Source of the DNA: Thalassospira sp. HJ
Lineage (GTDB): Bacteria > Pseudomonadota > Alphaproteobacteria > Rhodospirillales > Thalassospiraceae
Direction of reading: 5' to 3'
Assembly: GCF_000948415.1 (NCBI RefSeq)
Contig: NZ_JYII01000010.1
Coordinates: 372,001-436,000 of the forward strand
Length of the DNA stretch: 64,000 bases
Positions 1 to 9,086 of the stretch are shown piece after piece (the first letter of the stretch is position 1; each line of letters starts with the position of its first letter). Under the pieces are notes generated by a model. The model was not told the DNA's origin and did no database searches. It worked only from the letters and a program-made list of their open reading frames with translations. Both the position numbers and the translations under genes were made by a program.

Positions 1-1
1 C

Positions 2-1351
2 GATGATACGGCAACGGCTGGGAGTTATACCCTCGAAGTCAAGCAGTTGGCAGCAGCGCACAAGCTTGGTGGCAATACCAATACGGACAATACGTCAGCG
101 CAGGCGTTGAGCGGGACAATCAGCCTGGTCGCAGGTGATGATTATGAAGCCGTCGATATCGAAATTACAGAAGATATGTCGATTGCCGATATTGCAGATG
201 CCATTAATGAGATGACATCAACTACGGGCGTCAGTGCCAGCGTGCTGAAGGTTTCTGACGACGAATATATGCTGGTCCTTTCCGCAGTCGACACCGGACA
301 GGAAATTGTTTTTGATACGGATGGGGCTGATACATCAATCGCCCAGTCGCTGGGTTTCGTCGAAGCCGATGGATCGTACAGCAACGAACTTGTCACAGCA
401 GATCAGGCGATCTTTTCTATTGATGGTGTGGAAGTTACGCGCAGCAGCAACACGGTTGACGATGTCATCGATGGGGTGACGTTGTATCTCTATGCCGAGG
501 AAGAAGGCACAGAGATTACGCTTCAAGTTGAAGATGATGCGAGTTCCGCCTACAGCGCGATCGAGGAATTCGTCACTGCCTATAACGAGTTGCGCAGCTT
601 CATCATAACCAATCAGGCTTACGAAGTTGGCGAAGGTGCCGACGAGGACGCGGTCCTGTTTGGCGACAGTCTGCTGAGCTCTGTGTCATCGACTGTTTAT
701 GACGCACTGTCCTTTACCAATGACAGCGATAACTATGCGTCACTGGCCTCTATCGGTATCACGCTTGATGAGAGCAACTATCTGGTCATTGATTCGGACG
801 TTCTTGAAGAAGCATTGGTTTCCGACTTTGACGAGGTTGCCGCACTATTTTCCTTCTCGGGAAAGACGGATTCAGAAGACCTGCTGGTTTCCGACGCAGA
901 TGGTTCCTACACGGGGACCTTTACGATCGATATCGTGACAGATGCCGATGGCAATATCACATCAGCCAGTGTCGATGGGGATGACAGCCTGTTTACGATC
1001 AGTGACAATAAACTGATCGGAGCTGAGGGCAGTGAATATGAAGGCGTCACGCTGTTCTTTGGCGGCGATACATCGCAAAGCGTTGAGGTCACCGTCACAA
1101 GTGGTCTTGCTTATGATCTTACCAGTTCCCTGGATCGTTACACCGATAGCTCGGACGGGCTGATTGCCAACCGCCTTGAACGTCTTGAAGAACAGGTTGA
1201 TGACCTGGAAGATGATGTCGAGGAGATAACCGAAGATGCGACCAAATACGCCGCAGAACTAACCGAGCGATATTCTGCAATCGAAGCCGAACTCTATCAG
1301 CTTCAGCTATTGCGCGAACAACTTGAAGCCTTGTGGGGTGATGATGACTAA
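2..1351 (+). CDS. fliD: Flagellar hook-associated protein 2 (filament cap), 5' end outside window
   Basis: FliD caps the growing filament and directs flagellin folding outside the cell. The reading frame is open from the first bases of the window, and the residues before the first in-window start-like codon (SYTLEVKQLA) are a typical internal FliD segment, so the true start lies upstream. The visible 449 codons cover the middle and C-terminal parts: the flagellin-hook-like insert near DMSIADIADAIN and a C-terminal coiled-coil tail rich in E, D and L that would pack in the cap. The protein is very acidic. The stop overlaps the start of the downstream fliS-like gene, the usual fliD-fliS order. 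Family assignment is firm; the missing N-terminus is only a window effect. Confidence 0.9.
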   Translation, partial: DDTATAGSYTLEVKQLAAAHKLGGNTNTDNTSAQALSGTISLVAGDDYEAVDIEITEDMSIADIADAINEMTSTTGVSASVLKVSDDEYMLVLSAVDTGQEIVFDTDGADTSIAQSLGFVEADGSYSNELVTADQAIFSIDGVEVTRSSNTVDDVIDGVTLYLYAEEEGTEITLQVEDDASSAYSAIEEFVTAYNELRSFIITNQAYEVGEGADEDAVLFGDSLLSSVSSTVYDALSFTNDSDNYASLASIGITLDESNYLVIDSDVLEEALVSDFDEVAALFSFSGKTDSEDLLVSDADGSYTGTFTIDIVTDADGNITSASVDGDDSLFTISDNKLIGAEGSEYEGVTLFFGGDTSQSVEVTVTSGLAYDLTSSLDRYTDSSDGLIANRLERLEEQVDDLEDDVEEITEDATKYAAELTERYSAIEAELYQLQLLREQLEALWGDDD

Positions 1352-1808
1352 TTATGCTCCAACTGCCGCACAGACGGCGTATCGCTGTGCGGGTGCGACT
1401 GCACTTTATAACAACGCACTAAGAACAACCTCGCCAGTAGCAATGATGGTAATTGCCCTGACCAAGACGCGGCAGCATCTTCGTGAAGCCCGGCAGTTCA
1501 GAGAACAGCGAGATTTTGAGCAGGAGCAGCGGGAAAAGTCCATTGTTGTGAAAAGGCTTAAGGCTTTGCAGGCATGTATCGCACCAGAGTCTGCGCCAGA
1601 ACTTTCAAGAGATCTCTTTGCCTTTTACGCCAGAATGATTAAATTACTCGCACGCAATCGCAGGGATTGTTCCATGGAGGAACGATATGAGGTCGTTGAC
1701 CGCAACCTGCAAGAGCTTGCGCGCGAATGGGAAAAATTCTCGAAAGTCGATCCACGTAGGACTGTTCAGGCCCAAACAGGGCATCCGATGATCGGAACAG
1801 TGTTGTGA
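1344..1808 (+). CDS. fliS: FliS-like flagellin export chaperone
   Basis: FliS binds the C-terminus of flagellin in the cytoplasm and prevents premature polymerisation. The N-terminus MTNYAPTAAQTAYR with alternating A, Q and Y matches the FliS opening, and the size (about 155 aa) fits, with a mostly helical body. Two adjacent ATG codons (1341 and 1344) overlap the end of fliD; a GGGG stretch sits just upstream. A longer TTG start at 1323 would lie deep inside fliD and is less likely. Position directly after fliD supports the call more than the divergent sequence does. The C-terminal third (KVDPRRTVQAQTG) is not one I recognise from classical FliS. Confidence 0.72.
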   Translation: MTNYAPTAAQTAYRCAGATALYNNALRTTSPVAMMVIALTKTRQHLREARQFREQRDFEQEQREKSIVVKRLKALQACIAPESAPELSRDLFAFYARMIKLLARNRRDCSMEERYEVVDRNLQELAREWEKFSKVDPRRTVQAQTGHPMIGTVL

Positions 1809-1815
1809 GGGATGC

Positions 1816-2427
1816 TTGAGTGTAGGTTTGCGCGAAGCTGTGACGACAAGTTCAGGTACATCTGCTGTTGCGTCGGCAAAGGCAGCCCTGACAGAACTTG
1901 ATGACAACGCCCTTGTTGCGTGCATGGTGCAAGGCGACAAGGCGGCGTATCGAGTAATTGTCGAACGCTATTACCGTGGCATTGTTGGTGTTGCGCGCCG
2001 AATGGGGCTTGTTAGCGGTGATGCCGAAGATGTTGCACAGGATGTCTTTGTGCGTGTCTGGCTGCATCGCGAGAAATGGCAGGCCGATGGTGGGGCAACG
2101 TTCAAGACCTGGCTCTATCGGGTGGCGGTCAATCGCGTTATTGATATCAAGCGCAAACCTCAGGCTGTGGGCGGCGAGGAGCTCGACGAAGTTCCTGACG
2201 AGAGCATGTCAGCTGTCGACAGATTGGCTCAACATCAGGAATTCGCGCGATTGCGTAAAGCGATCAAAAAACTGTCTGATCAACAACAAATTGCCATTAA
2301 TCTCTTTTATGATCGGGAACTGTCCAATCAGGAGGCTGCCTCCATCATGGGTGTTTCGGTCAATGCTATGGAATCGCTTCTGAAACGGGCGAGAAAGAGA
2401 TTGCGCGAAGAGTTGAAATCAATCTGA
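1816..2427 (+). CDS. ECF-type RNA polymerase sigma factor
   Basis: A group 4 (ECF) sigma factor of about 203 aa. Region 2 is seen around residues 45-95 (YYRGIVGVARR, then DAEDVAQDVFVRVW and FKTWLYRVAVNRVID), which bind core polymerase and the -10 element. Region 4 is seen at about 145-200 (LSDQQQIAINLFYDRELSNQEAA, then SVNAMESLLKRARKRLREEL), the -35-binding helix-turn-helix. I chose the TTG start at 1816 because a GAGGG ribosome site precedes it by about 4 bases; TTG 1828 or GTG 1840 are alternatives. It begins 8 bases after fliS and is followed by a membrane protein and a periplasmic sensor-like protein, which suggests a sigma/anti-sigma unit. Confidence 0.88.
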   Translation: MSVGLREAVTTSSGTSAVASAKAALTELDDNALVACMVQGDKAAYRVIVERYYRGIVGVARRMGLVSGDAEDVAQDVFVRVWLHREKWQADGGATFKTWLYRVAVNRVIDIKRKPQAVGGEELDEVPDESMSAVDRLAQHQEFARLRKAIKKLSDQQQIAINLFYDRELSNQEAASIMGVSVNAMESLLKRARKRLREELKSI

Positions 2428-2490
2428 GAAGCGATTAGGTTCAAATGTCGTTCGAACAGGTACGTTCGTCCTATGAAAAAGCGGTGAGCT

Positions 2491-3183
2491 GTGAAAATCG
2501 AGCATTTCGAAGAATTACTGGATCAGTATGGCTGGGATTTGACTTCCTGGCCCGAGGCTCTGCGCCGGGATGCGAATATTCTTATCGCAAATGATCCCCG
2601 TGCTGCCGAACTACACCGATCTTTGCGTGCCGTTGAAGATATCCTTGCCGATGATCCTGTCTTGATGGGCAAGCACAAGGCGATTGATGATATCTTTGAT
2701 GCCATTGAAGCCATTGAAGCTTCTGAGCAAGCGGCTGCATCTGATACGGCGGCGGTTCATGTCGAAGAAGAAAGTCCTTTCCAGGTACTTGATGATCGTC
2801 CCAAATCCCGCAGGCATGTCTCCGCAGCAAGTGCTGCACCGACGGGGGATGGCCCCGCACGCAAAACTTATCCGACCACCGTTTCTGTTTCACCGACATC
2901 CTCTGCGATTGCCAAGGACAGTACAAACCATGCTGCGCGCAAGGATGGCACTATTGCCTGGTTGGGCGGGCGTGTCTTTTCCCTGACTGGCATGGCGGTT
3001 TGTGTTCTCGCTGGCTTTGTTTTTGGCGTCACTCTGACAATCGAACAAGGGCATCAGGAAACGGCCACAGCCGAAGAAGCCCAATTGAGTGAGCTGCTTG
3101 AAAGGCATGTTTATTCACTTGAGCAGCTATCGCCCGGCGCGGGTTCTGACGTGCGCCTTTATCACAGGGAGGCTGACCGATGA
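2491..3183 (+). CDS. Single-pass membrane protein, candidate anti-sigma factor
   Basis: About 230 aa starting with GTG. The first 80 residues are a charged helical cytoplasmic domain (HFEELLDQYGWDLTSWPEAL), followed by a low-complexity A/S/T/P linker. One transmembrane segment lies near residues 160-182 (FSLTGMAVCVLAGFVFGV), leaving a short periplasmic tail. I do not recognise a named family. Location between an ECF sigma gene and a periplasmic metal-sensor-like gene, with a 4-base stop/start overlap to the latter, makes an anti-sigma role the obvious inference, as in CnrYXH-type systems. No ZAS zinc motif (HxxxCxxC) is visible, so it is not a classical zinc anti-sigma factor. Confidence 0.6.
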   Translation: MKIEHFEELLDQYGWDLTSWPEALRRDANILIANDPRAAELHRSLRAVEDILADDPVLMGKHKAIDDIFDAIEAIEASEQAAASDTAAVHVEEESPFQVLDDRPKSRRHVSAASAAPTGDGPARKTYPTTVSVSPTSSAIAKDSTNHAARKDGTIAWLGGRVFSLTGMAVCVLAGFVFGVTLTIEQGHQETATAEEAQLSELLERHVYSLEQLSPGAGSDVRLYHREADR

Positions 3184-3683
3184 CTTTTGCGTTTCGTCGG
3201 GTGTCCTCTATGCGCAAAGTGATGTTGGCATCGCTGGCAGTGAACCTGTTTCTGGTTGGTGCGTTTGCCGGTACGCTTGTGACGGGTCTTCCTGTTTTCC
3301 ATAATTTCATGCCGCCACCTCCACCACCAGAATTTGATAATCCTACCGAACCCCCAAGCATCCGGTTGCTGAGGGCAATTCGTAGCAGGTTGAGTCCAGA
3401 AGGAAAGGCGATCTTCGATAGCGAATTTGATCCTGTCATTTCGAAGATCAGTGAACGCCAAAACCCGAGGCTTCTTGAGGCTGCTTTAAAGGATGTTTTA
3501 GCAGATCCAAATGTAACGGATGCAGAGATCCGCAAAGCTTACGCCGAACTTAAAAATGCGGTTCGCAACGATCTTAGTGTGGTGCTTGATCACATGGCCA
3601 ATGTGACGGTCAAACTTTCACAAGAGGACCGGGAAAAGATGACATTGATCCGTCCGCCCAGCCCGCCGCCACATACACAATAA
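3180..3683 (+). CDS. Periplasmic heavy-metal-sensor-like protein (CnrX/CpxP-like)
   Basis: About 167 aa, overlapping the upstream gene by ATGA. An N-terminal signal anchor (residues about 11-40, MRKVMLASLAVNLFLVGAFA) is followed by a proline-rich spacer (six consecutive P in PPPPPP) and an alpha-helical periplasmic domain ending in another P-rich tail. The layout resembles the heavy-metal resistance/sensor family (PF13801), in which such proteins tune an ECF sigma pathway from the periplasm. I see no clear His/Cys metal site in the helical part, so the signal may not be a metal. A strong terminator follows the stop, closing this three-gene unit. Confidence 0.62.
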   Translation: MTFAFRRVSSMRKVMLASLAVNLFLVGAFAGTLVTGLPVFHNFMPPPPPPEFDNPTEPPSIRLLRAIRSRLSPEGKAIFDSEFDPVISKISERQNPRLLEAALKDVLADPNVTDAEIRKAYAELKNAVRNDLSVVLDHMANVTVKLSQEDREKMTLIRPPSPPPHTQ

Positions 3684-3695
3684 TTCAAATTTTTC

Positions 3696-3727
3696 AAAGG
3701 GATGCATCAGCATCCCTTTTTTGTTTT
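3696..3727 (+). terminator. Rho-independent terminator after the ECF unit
   Basis: Perfect 10-bp stem AAAGGGATGC / GCATCCCTTT (3696-3705 and 3710-3719) with a 4-base loop, running into a T-rich tail. It lies 12 bases after the stop of the periplasmic sensor gene. Confidence 0.85.
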
Positions 3728-3817
3728 TCAATAATCTACTTTTCCAACGCCAGTTTTCGCCAAACCGCCCGTGTAAAGAACAATAGCGCCTTTAACCGTT
3801 CTTGCCCGGAGTTGGTG

Positions 3818-4519
3818 ATGAGTTATCTCGGTAGCCTGACATACGATAGTCTGACATCGGCAACGTCTTCGTCGAGCAGCAGTACGACGTCCACGTCTTC
3901 AACGACAAGTGATGACTCGACCTACGAGACATATATGACGTTGCTGCTGACGACGTTGGAGAATCAGGATCCGACTGATCCTGAAGATGTCTCGGAAATC
4001 ACAACTCAATTGGCAACCTTTGAACAGCTTGAGCTGGCTGAGGAGAACAACTCTCTTCTCTCAAACCTTTCAGAAGCGCTGACTGCTTTGCAGGGAGTTG
4101 TCGACGACAGCGCGGCCCAAGCTTATCTGGGAACTGATATTGTTGCTGTGGGAGACACAGCACCGCTCGAGGACAGTGAAGCCGAATGGTACTACGTGCT
4201 CGAGGACGATGCTTCGAGTGTAACGCTCAGCGTCACCGACGAGGATGGCAATGTTGTTTACGAAACAACGGAAGCCGGATCGGAAGGCTCGAACAGTTTT
4301 GTTTGGGATGGCACCACCGATAGCGGTGAGACGCTGAGTTCAGGGACTTATACCCTGTCGGTTAGTGCCATTGATTCCGATGGTAACTCTATCTCATCCG
4401 AAACTTTGATGACCGGTGTTGTGTCAGCAATCGACCTCACTGGCGATGAAGCTGTGCTGTATGTGAACGGGGTCGATATTTCGATCTCGGACGTGCAGGG
4501 CACGCAAACAGTTTCCTGA
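3818..4519 (+). CDS. flgD: Flagellar hook assembly (scaffolding) protein
   Basis: FlgD forms the temporary cap on which hook subunits polymerise. Residues 49-55 (NQDPTDP) within LLLTTLENQ...QLATFEQLE are the family hallmark. The C-terminal half has the FlgD Ig-like/FnIII-like pattern with FVWDGTTDSGETLSSGTYTL. The start at ATG 3818 has GGAG six bases upstream; upstream TTG and GTG codons in frame are less well placed. Residues about 15-34 are a near-pure Ser/Thr run, unusual at this position. It sits directly before flgE, the standard flgD-flgE pair. Secreted through the flagellar type III system, without a Sec signal. Confidence 0.9.
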   Translation: MSYLGSLTYDSLTSATSSSSSSTTSTSSTTSDDSTYETYMTLLLTTLENQDPTDPEDVSEITTQLATFEQLELAEENNSLLSNLSEALTALQGVVDDSAAQAYLGTDIVAVGDTAPLEDSEAEWYYVLEDDASSVTLSVTDEDGNVVYETTEAGSEGSNSFVWDGTTDSGETLSSGTYTLSVSAIDSDGNSISSETLMTGVVSAIDLTGDEAVLYVNGVDISISDVQGTQTVS

Positions 4520-4536
4520 AATGAAGGATTAAGAAC

Positions 4537-5832
4537 ATGAGTCTCAATAGTGCTCTGAACTCAGCCGTGCTTGGCTTGAATGCACAATCCACATCACTGA
4601 GCGTCATTTCAGGAAACATCGCCAACAGTGAAACCACCGGTTACAAGAGTAGCACGACGGCTTTTTCTTCTCTTGTGACCAACCCGGGATCGTCGACACA
4701 GGGTAACTCCAACGGCGTTACCACGACGACGCTGACCAATATCTCAACGCAAGGCTTGATCGAGGCCGATAGCTCGGCGACCAGTCTCGCGATTTCAGGT
4801 GATGGTTACTTTGTTGTCACGGATGCCAGCGGGGACACCTTTTACACCCGTGCGGGTGATTTTTTGGCAGATTCTGAAGGCAACCTTGTCAATAGTTCCG
4901 GCTATTACCTGATGGGGTATGCGCTCGACGAGGACGGAAACCCAGCATCAGGAACTGTGCCAACAAGTACTGCGGCACTGACAACGATCAACCTTGAGAA
5001 CCTGACCGGTACGGCAGAGGCAACGACAGAAACCTCCATCGTGGCCAATCTGCCGGCAGATGCAGATGTCGGTGATGATTTCTCCGTCGATGTCGAGATT
5101 TTTGACAGCCTCGGGACCAGTCATACGGTCACATACACCTACACAAAAACCGCCGCAAATGAATGGGAAGTAGACTATTCCGACCCGGTTTTGACTTCGG
5201 ACGGAACCACGGTGACCGGTACATCTTCGGGTGGCCCGCTGACGATTACCTTTAACTCGGACGGCGAACTTGAATCGATTGAGGATTCTGGTGGTACAGA
5301 TGTGACTGACAGTGCCACCCTGACCATTACGGGATGGACCACTGGTGCTTCTGATAGCTCCATCGTTACTGATTTCGGGACAGCCGGTGCCAGCGATGGC
5401 CTCCAGCAATATGCCTCTGACGAGGAAGACGGGGATATGACCCTTTATTCCGTCGATCAGGATGGCTCGAACTATAGTGAAATTGCCGAGATCAACATTT
5501 CGGATGACGGTGTTGTGTCGGTGACCTACGAAAATGGTGTTAGTGAACCTGTCTATCAGGTTGTCCTGGCAGACTTCACCAATGCCGACGGTCTCACAGC
5601 CTACAGCGATACGGTTTACCGCGAGAGCAACACGTCGGGCAGCTATGTCCTGAAGACGCCCGGTGATGGTGGTACGGGGACGATTTCTTCCTATTCATTG
5701 GAAAGCTCCACGGTCGATAGCACCACGGAATTTTCACGCATGATTGTCGCGCAGCAGGCGTATTCCGCCGCCGCCCAGGTCATTTCAACGACCAGCGACA
5801 TGTATGACACCCTCATTTCGTCGGTTAACTAA
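4537..5832 (+). CDS. flgE: Flagellar hook protein
   Basis: FlgE polymerises into the hook, the universal joint outside the cell. The N-terminus carries the rod/hook/HAP motif (SGNIANSETTGYK, residues about 25-37), the middle has the FlgE D1/D2 pattern (SGDGYFVV...YTRAGDF, then VEIFDSLGTSHTVTYTYTK), and the C-terminus ends with the helical SRMIVAQQAYSAAAQVI segment. About 431 aa, within the normal FlgE range. An AAGGATTAAGAAC ribosome site precedes the ATG. The composition is strongly acidic and S/T/D-rich. Position between flgD and flgK excludes FlgF or FlgG in my view. Confidence 0.92.
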   Translation: MSLNSALNSAVLGLNAQSTSLSVISGNIANSETTGYKSSTTAFSSLVTNPGSSTQGNSNGVTTTTLTNISTQGLIEADSSATSLAISGDGYFVVTDASGDTFYTRAGDFLADSEGNLVNSSGYYLMGYALDEDGNPASGTVPTSTAALTTINLENLTGTAEATTETSIVANLPADADVGDDFSVDVEIFDSLGTSHTVTYTYTKTAANEWEVDYSDPVLTSDGTTVTGTSSGGPLTITFNSDGELESIEDSGGTDVTDSATLTITGWTTGASDSSIVTDFGTAGASDGLQQYASDEEDGDMTLYSVDQDGSNYSEIAEINISDDGVVSVTYENGVSEPVYQVVLADFTNADGLTAYSDTVYRESNTSGSYVLKTPGDGGTGTISSYSLESSTVDSTTEFSRMIVAQQAYSAAAQVISTTSDMYDTLISSVN

Positions 5833-5844
5833 GGAAACGTTTTC

Positions 5845-6267
5845 ATGACCGTCCAAGCACCAGTGATGCCACGCGACAGCGACAAAATTACCGAAGTCAT
5901 GAATCGTTTATCTGACTTGCTGGATGTCGAATGGCGCATTCTGGAACAGGCAAAATACGATCTGCTGCCAGACATTACGCAGGAAAAGAATGCGCTTGAA
6001 GATGAGCTGCATGGTGAGATTGCGGCCCAGCGCAAGGAAAGCAGCGGCAATCCATTGGCCGGGTTGATCCTGGATATTGAAAAGGTCAATGATCTGCGCG
6101 GAAAGCTGAACCGAAACAATATTCGCCTGAAAGCAAAGCGTGAAGCATGTCTGAAGCGCATTCGTGCCGGATGGGCGGCAACCGCATCGGAGGAGACACC
6201 GTCCTACAATCAGGATGGCAATGTCCGTGGTGGTATTCATCAGCGCATTCTGAGCATCAAAATGTGA
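5845..6267 (+). CDS. FlgN-like export chaperone for hook-filament junction proteins
   Basis: A 140-aa, highly helical, charged cytoplasmic protein. FlgN proteins bind the C-termini of FlgK and FlgL before export and are usually short coiled-coil proteins with little sequence identity. Here residues about 15-60 (MNRLSDLLDVEWRILEQAKYDL) and 75-110 form amphipathic helices. The gene starts 12 bases after flgE and ends 70 bases before flgK, exactly where a FlgN would be expected. The call rests on size, predicted fold and context, not on a diagnostic motif. Confidence 0.6.
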   Translation: MTVQAPVMPRDSDKITEVMNRLSDLLDVEWRILEQAKYDLLPDITQEKNALEDELHGEIAAQRKESSGNPLAGLILDIEKVNDLRGKLNRNNIRLKAKREACLKRIRAGWAATASEETPSYNQDGNVRGGIHQRILSIKM

Positions 6268-6337
6268 TTGGAATGTCAGCCGCGTGGGGAAACGACGCGG
6301 GGGCTAAATACACATTTCAGCTAAACAGGTCCGAAAC

Positions 6338-8059
6338 ATGTCTATCCGTGCTGCACAAACTGCCGCGTTAAGTGCCTTGCAGACAAGCCAGGCCGGGATC
6401 AGTGTGTCTTCGGAGAACATTGCCAATGCTTCTGTTGAGGGTTACACCGCCAAATCGACCAGCACTGCGAGTAGTGTTACAGCTGGCGCGACAACCGGGG
6501 TTACGATCACCTCGGTCGGATCAGACGTAGACAGTTATTTATTGAAATCAATCAGTGAAGCGGCATCTGAGAGCGGGTATGCCTCAGTGTTTTCGACACC
6601 GCTTGAAACAGTCTCGAGTGCCTTTGGGGATATTGGTGATGATGGCGCAATTTCGACCCTGATTACCGTTCTCGAAACATCATTTGCAGCTTTGGCTGTA
6701 AGTCCCGATAGCCAGTCAGCAAAATCGACAGTTCTCAGTTCTGCTGAAGCCGTGGCCGATGAGTTGAACAGTCTGTCAGCGACCGTTCAGGACCAGCGAG
6801 CCAGTGCAGACCAGTCGATTGAGGACACCGTCAATCAGATCAATGAACTGCTTTATAAAATTGATTCCTACAACAAGCAGCTTAGCGGAACAACTGACTC
6901 GACCCTTTCCAGTAGTGAATTGAACGACGCTCGTGCACAGGCAATCAATGACCTGTCGGAGTTGGTGGATATTTCCTATTACACGGACTCATCGAACAAC
7001 ACGAACATCTACATTGGCGGCACACTTGTTGTCGGCAGTCAGGTGCAGGAGCTTTCCTATAATGCAGCGGGGTCGGTGAATGCGGACACCAACTTTGCGG
7101 ATGTGACCGTAAACGGGCAATCGATTTCAGACGACATTTCGGGTGGCGAACTTGGCGGGTTGATAGAGCTGCGCGACGAGACTTTGCCCGATATTCAGGC
7201 AGAACTCGACAATCTTGCTGTTACCCTCATGGATGCTTTGAACGAAGTCTCAAACCTCGGAACCGCATATCCGCCGCCTCGCGATCTGACTGGGACAACC
7301 CAAACGGATTTGACCGACACCTTTTCCGGGACCGGAACGGTGCGCCTCGTCGCAACGGATGATGACGGTAATGCCGTCGAGATCGTCGATATTGACCTCA
7401 CGACAATTACAACGGTTCAGGACCTTGTCGACGAGATTAATGCCTCTGGCAACTTAACTGCGTCTGTTAACACGGACGGAACGTTAACGATCGCAACAAC
7501 TGACGACGATTACGGGGTTTCGATCGTCAATATGGATGCCGAAGTGGGAGCCGATGCAGAAGGGTTTTCGGCCTACTTCGGATTGAATGACATGTTTGAA
7601 GGCACAGATGCGGGCAACATTTCTCTGAACGCCGATTGGGATGACGATAGCAGCAGGCTGCCGGTTGGAACTGGATCGGATGATGCTGGGCTGGCGGCCG
7701 GCGATAGTGTGATTTCATCATCAAGTTCAGACATCACCGAGGCGCTTGCCGACATATTCGACGAGAACATCAGTTATTCGGATGCAGGAAATCTTGGCTC
7801 GACCAAAACGACTTTTTCTGACTATGGAGCTGAGATTTTATCAGATGTCGCTCAACAGGCATCGGCTGCGGATACTGAAGCGAGTGTTTCATTGGAAGCA
7901 TATGAGGACCTGGTTGAGACATTTTCAAATAATTACGGTGTCAATACCGACGAAGAAGCTTTGACGCTGAGTAATCTTGAAAGCGCCTATGAGGCGGCGG
8001 CAGCTGTCTTGGAAATCACCCAGTCGCTCATGGATACGCTGCTTGAGGCTGTGCGATAA
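6338..8059 (+). CDS. flgK: Flagellar hook-associated protein 1 (hook-filament junction)
   Basis: FlgK is the first junction zone between hook and filament. The N-terminal motif SSENIANASVEGYTAK (residues about 27-42) is the flagellar rod/hook/HAP signature. The internal segment DQRASADQSIEDTVNQINELLYKIDSYNKQL is typical of FlgK, as is the C-terminal SNLESAYEAAAAVLEITQSLMDTLLEAVR helix that assembles with the N-terminus. Length 573 aa is normal. It is followed 11 bases later by flgL. An acidic, D/S/T-rich variable domain occupies roughly residues 300-460. Confidence 0.92.
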   Translation: MSIRAAQTAALSALQTSQAGISVSSENIANASVEGYTAKSTSTASSVTAGATTGVTITSVGSDVDSYLLKSISEAASESGYASVFSTPLETVSSAFGDIGDDGAISTLITVLETSFAALAVSPDSQSAKSTVLSSAEAVADELNSLSATVQDQRASADQSIEDTVNQINELLYKIDSYNKQLSGTTDSTLSSSELNDARAQAINDLSELVDISYYTDSSNNTNIYIGGTLVVGSQVQELSYNAAGSVNADTNFADVTVNGQSISDDISGGELGGLIELRDETLPDIQAELDNLAVTLMDALNEVSNLGTAYPPPRDLTGTTQTDLTDTFSGTGTVRLVATDDDGNAVEIVDIDLTTITTVQDLVDEINASGNLTASVNTDGTLTIATTDDDYGVSIVNMDAEVGADAEGFSAYFGLNDMFEGTDAGNISLNADWDDDSSRLPVGTGSDDAGLAAGDSVISSSSSDITEALADIFDENISYSDAGNLGSTKTTFSDYGAEILSDVAQQASAADTEASVSLEAYEDLVETFSNNYGVNTDEEALTLSNLESAYEAAAAVLEITQSLMDTLLEAVR

Positions 8060-8070
8060 GGGAAATAGCC

Positions 8071-8982
8071 ATGAGAGTTTCAACAGCTGCAATGCAACAA
8101 AATATGTTGAGCCAAATCCGTTCGGTGCAAACGCAACTTGCGGATGCAACAGAGCAATCAAGTACTGGCAAGATTGCCGGCTCAAACTCCGGCGTGTCGG
8201 AAAACTCCTATCTGATTGCAACCCTGAGTGCCGAGGTTTCGCAAGCAGCAGCCTACAGTGAAATTGCTGAGGAAATTCAGGGGCGGGTTGAAGTTTACTA
8301 TTCGACCCTCAATGATATGGTTGATGTTCTGACCGATATGACTGCAGATATTTCTGCGGGTTTGAGTACCGGTACCGAGAACTCATATGGCATCGCCGAG
8401 TCAGCCACAGCCGCGTTGGAAACCTTCGCATCCTTGCTCAATACCGAATATGAAGGCCGTTACATCTATGCGGGTTCAGCGACTGATAGCGAACCCGTCG
8501 ACGTCAGTGCGGCGGCTTACCCGGCCAAAACAAGTCCGACGACAGCCGATACGTCCTACTATTCTGGCAACAGCGACATTGCGTCTGCAAAGGTGGCGGA
8601 TGGTACGACCATCGAATATGGGATAACGGCAGATAACGAAACATTCGAGAACGCCTTGCGTGCCCTCAATCTTGCTGCCAATGCCTCTACCGATCCGGTT
8701 GATGAAGTGGCATTGCAAGAGGCGGCCGAGCTTCTCGAAGCAGCCGTAGCCGGTATCTCGGAGCTGCAAAATCAAGTTTCCTATACGCAGGACAAGCTGG
8801 AAAACATCATCGACATGCATACGGACTTTCAACTGACGGCGGAAGCCACGGTCAGCAACCTGACGGATGTAGACCTTGCCGAAGCGGTCGTGACACTTGA
8901 AACCCTCTCAATGCAGCTTGAAGCATCCTACTCCGTCACGGCACAGATGACGGATCTGTCACTGTTTGATTATCTGCGTTAG
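8071..8982 (+). CDS. flgL: Flagellar hook-associated protein 3 (second junction protein)
   Basis: FlgL forms the layer between FlgK and flagellin. The flagellin-like N-terminus (MRVSTAAMQQNMLSQIRSVQ) and the C-terminus (DVDLAEAVVTLETLSMQLEASY) match the FlgL/flagellin fold, and 303 aa is the expected length. Residues about 128-150 (LLNTEYEGRYIYAGSATDSEP) are the usual FlgL beta-domain entry. The ATG is preceded by AAGGGAAATAG. This is the last flagellar gene in the window; about 100 bases of unremarkable sequence separate it from a convergent gene. Confidence 0.9.
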   Translation: MRVSTAAMQQNMLSQIRSVQTQLADATEQSSTGKIAGSNSGVSENSYLIATLSAEVSQAAAYSEIAEEIQGRVEVYYSTLNDMVDVLTDMTADISAGLSTGTENSYGIAESATAALETFASLLNTEYEGRYIYAGSATDSEPVDVSAAAYPAKTSPTTADTSYYSGNSDIASAKVADGTTIEYGITADNETFENALRALNLAANASTDPVDEVALQEAAELLEAAVAGISELQNQVSYTQDKLENIIDMHTDFQLTAEATVSNLTDVDLAEAVVTLETLSMQLEASYSVTAQMTDLSLFDYLR

Positions 8983-9086
8983 GTCGCTTCCTCGCCTTGA
9001 GCTCCTGAAAATGCAGCCGTTGTTAGCCTGCCTGACGTGAGACAAATCGGTGTCTGCACGTGCTTGCTTGTTCTTCTTGCTCGTAG

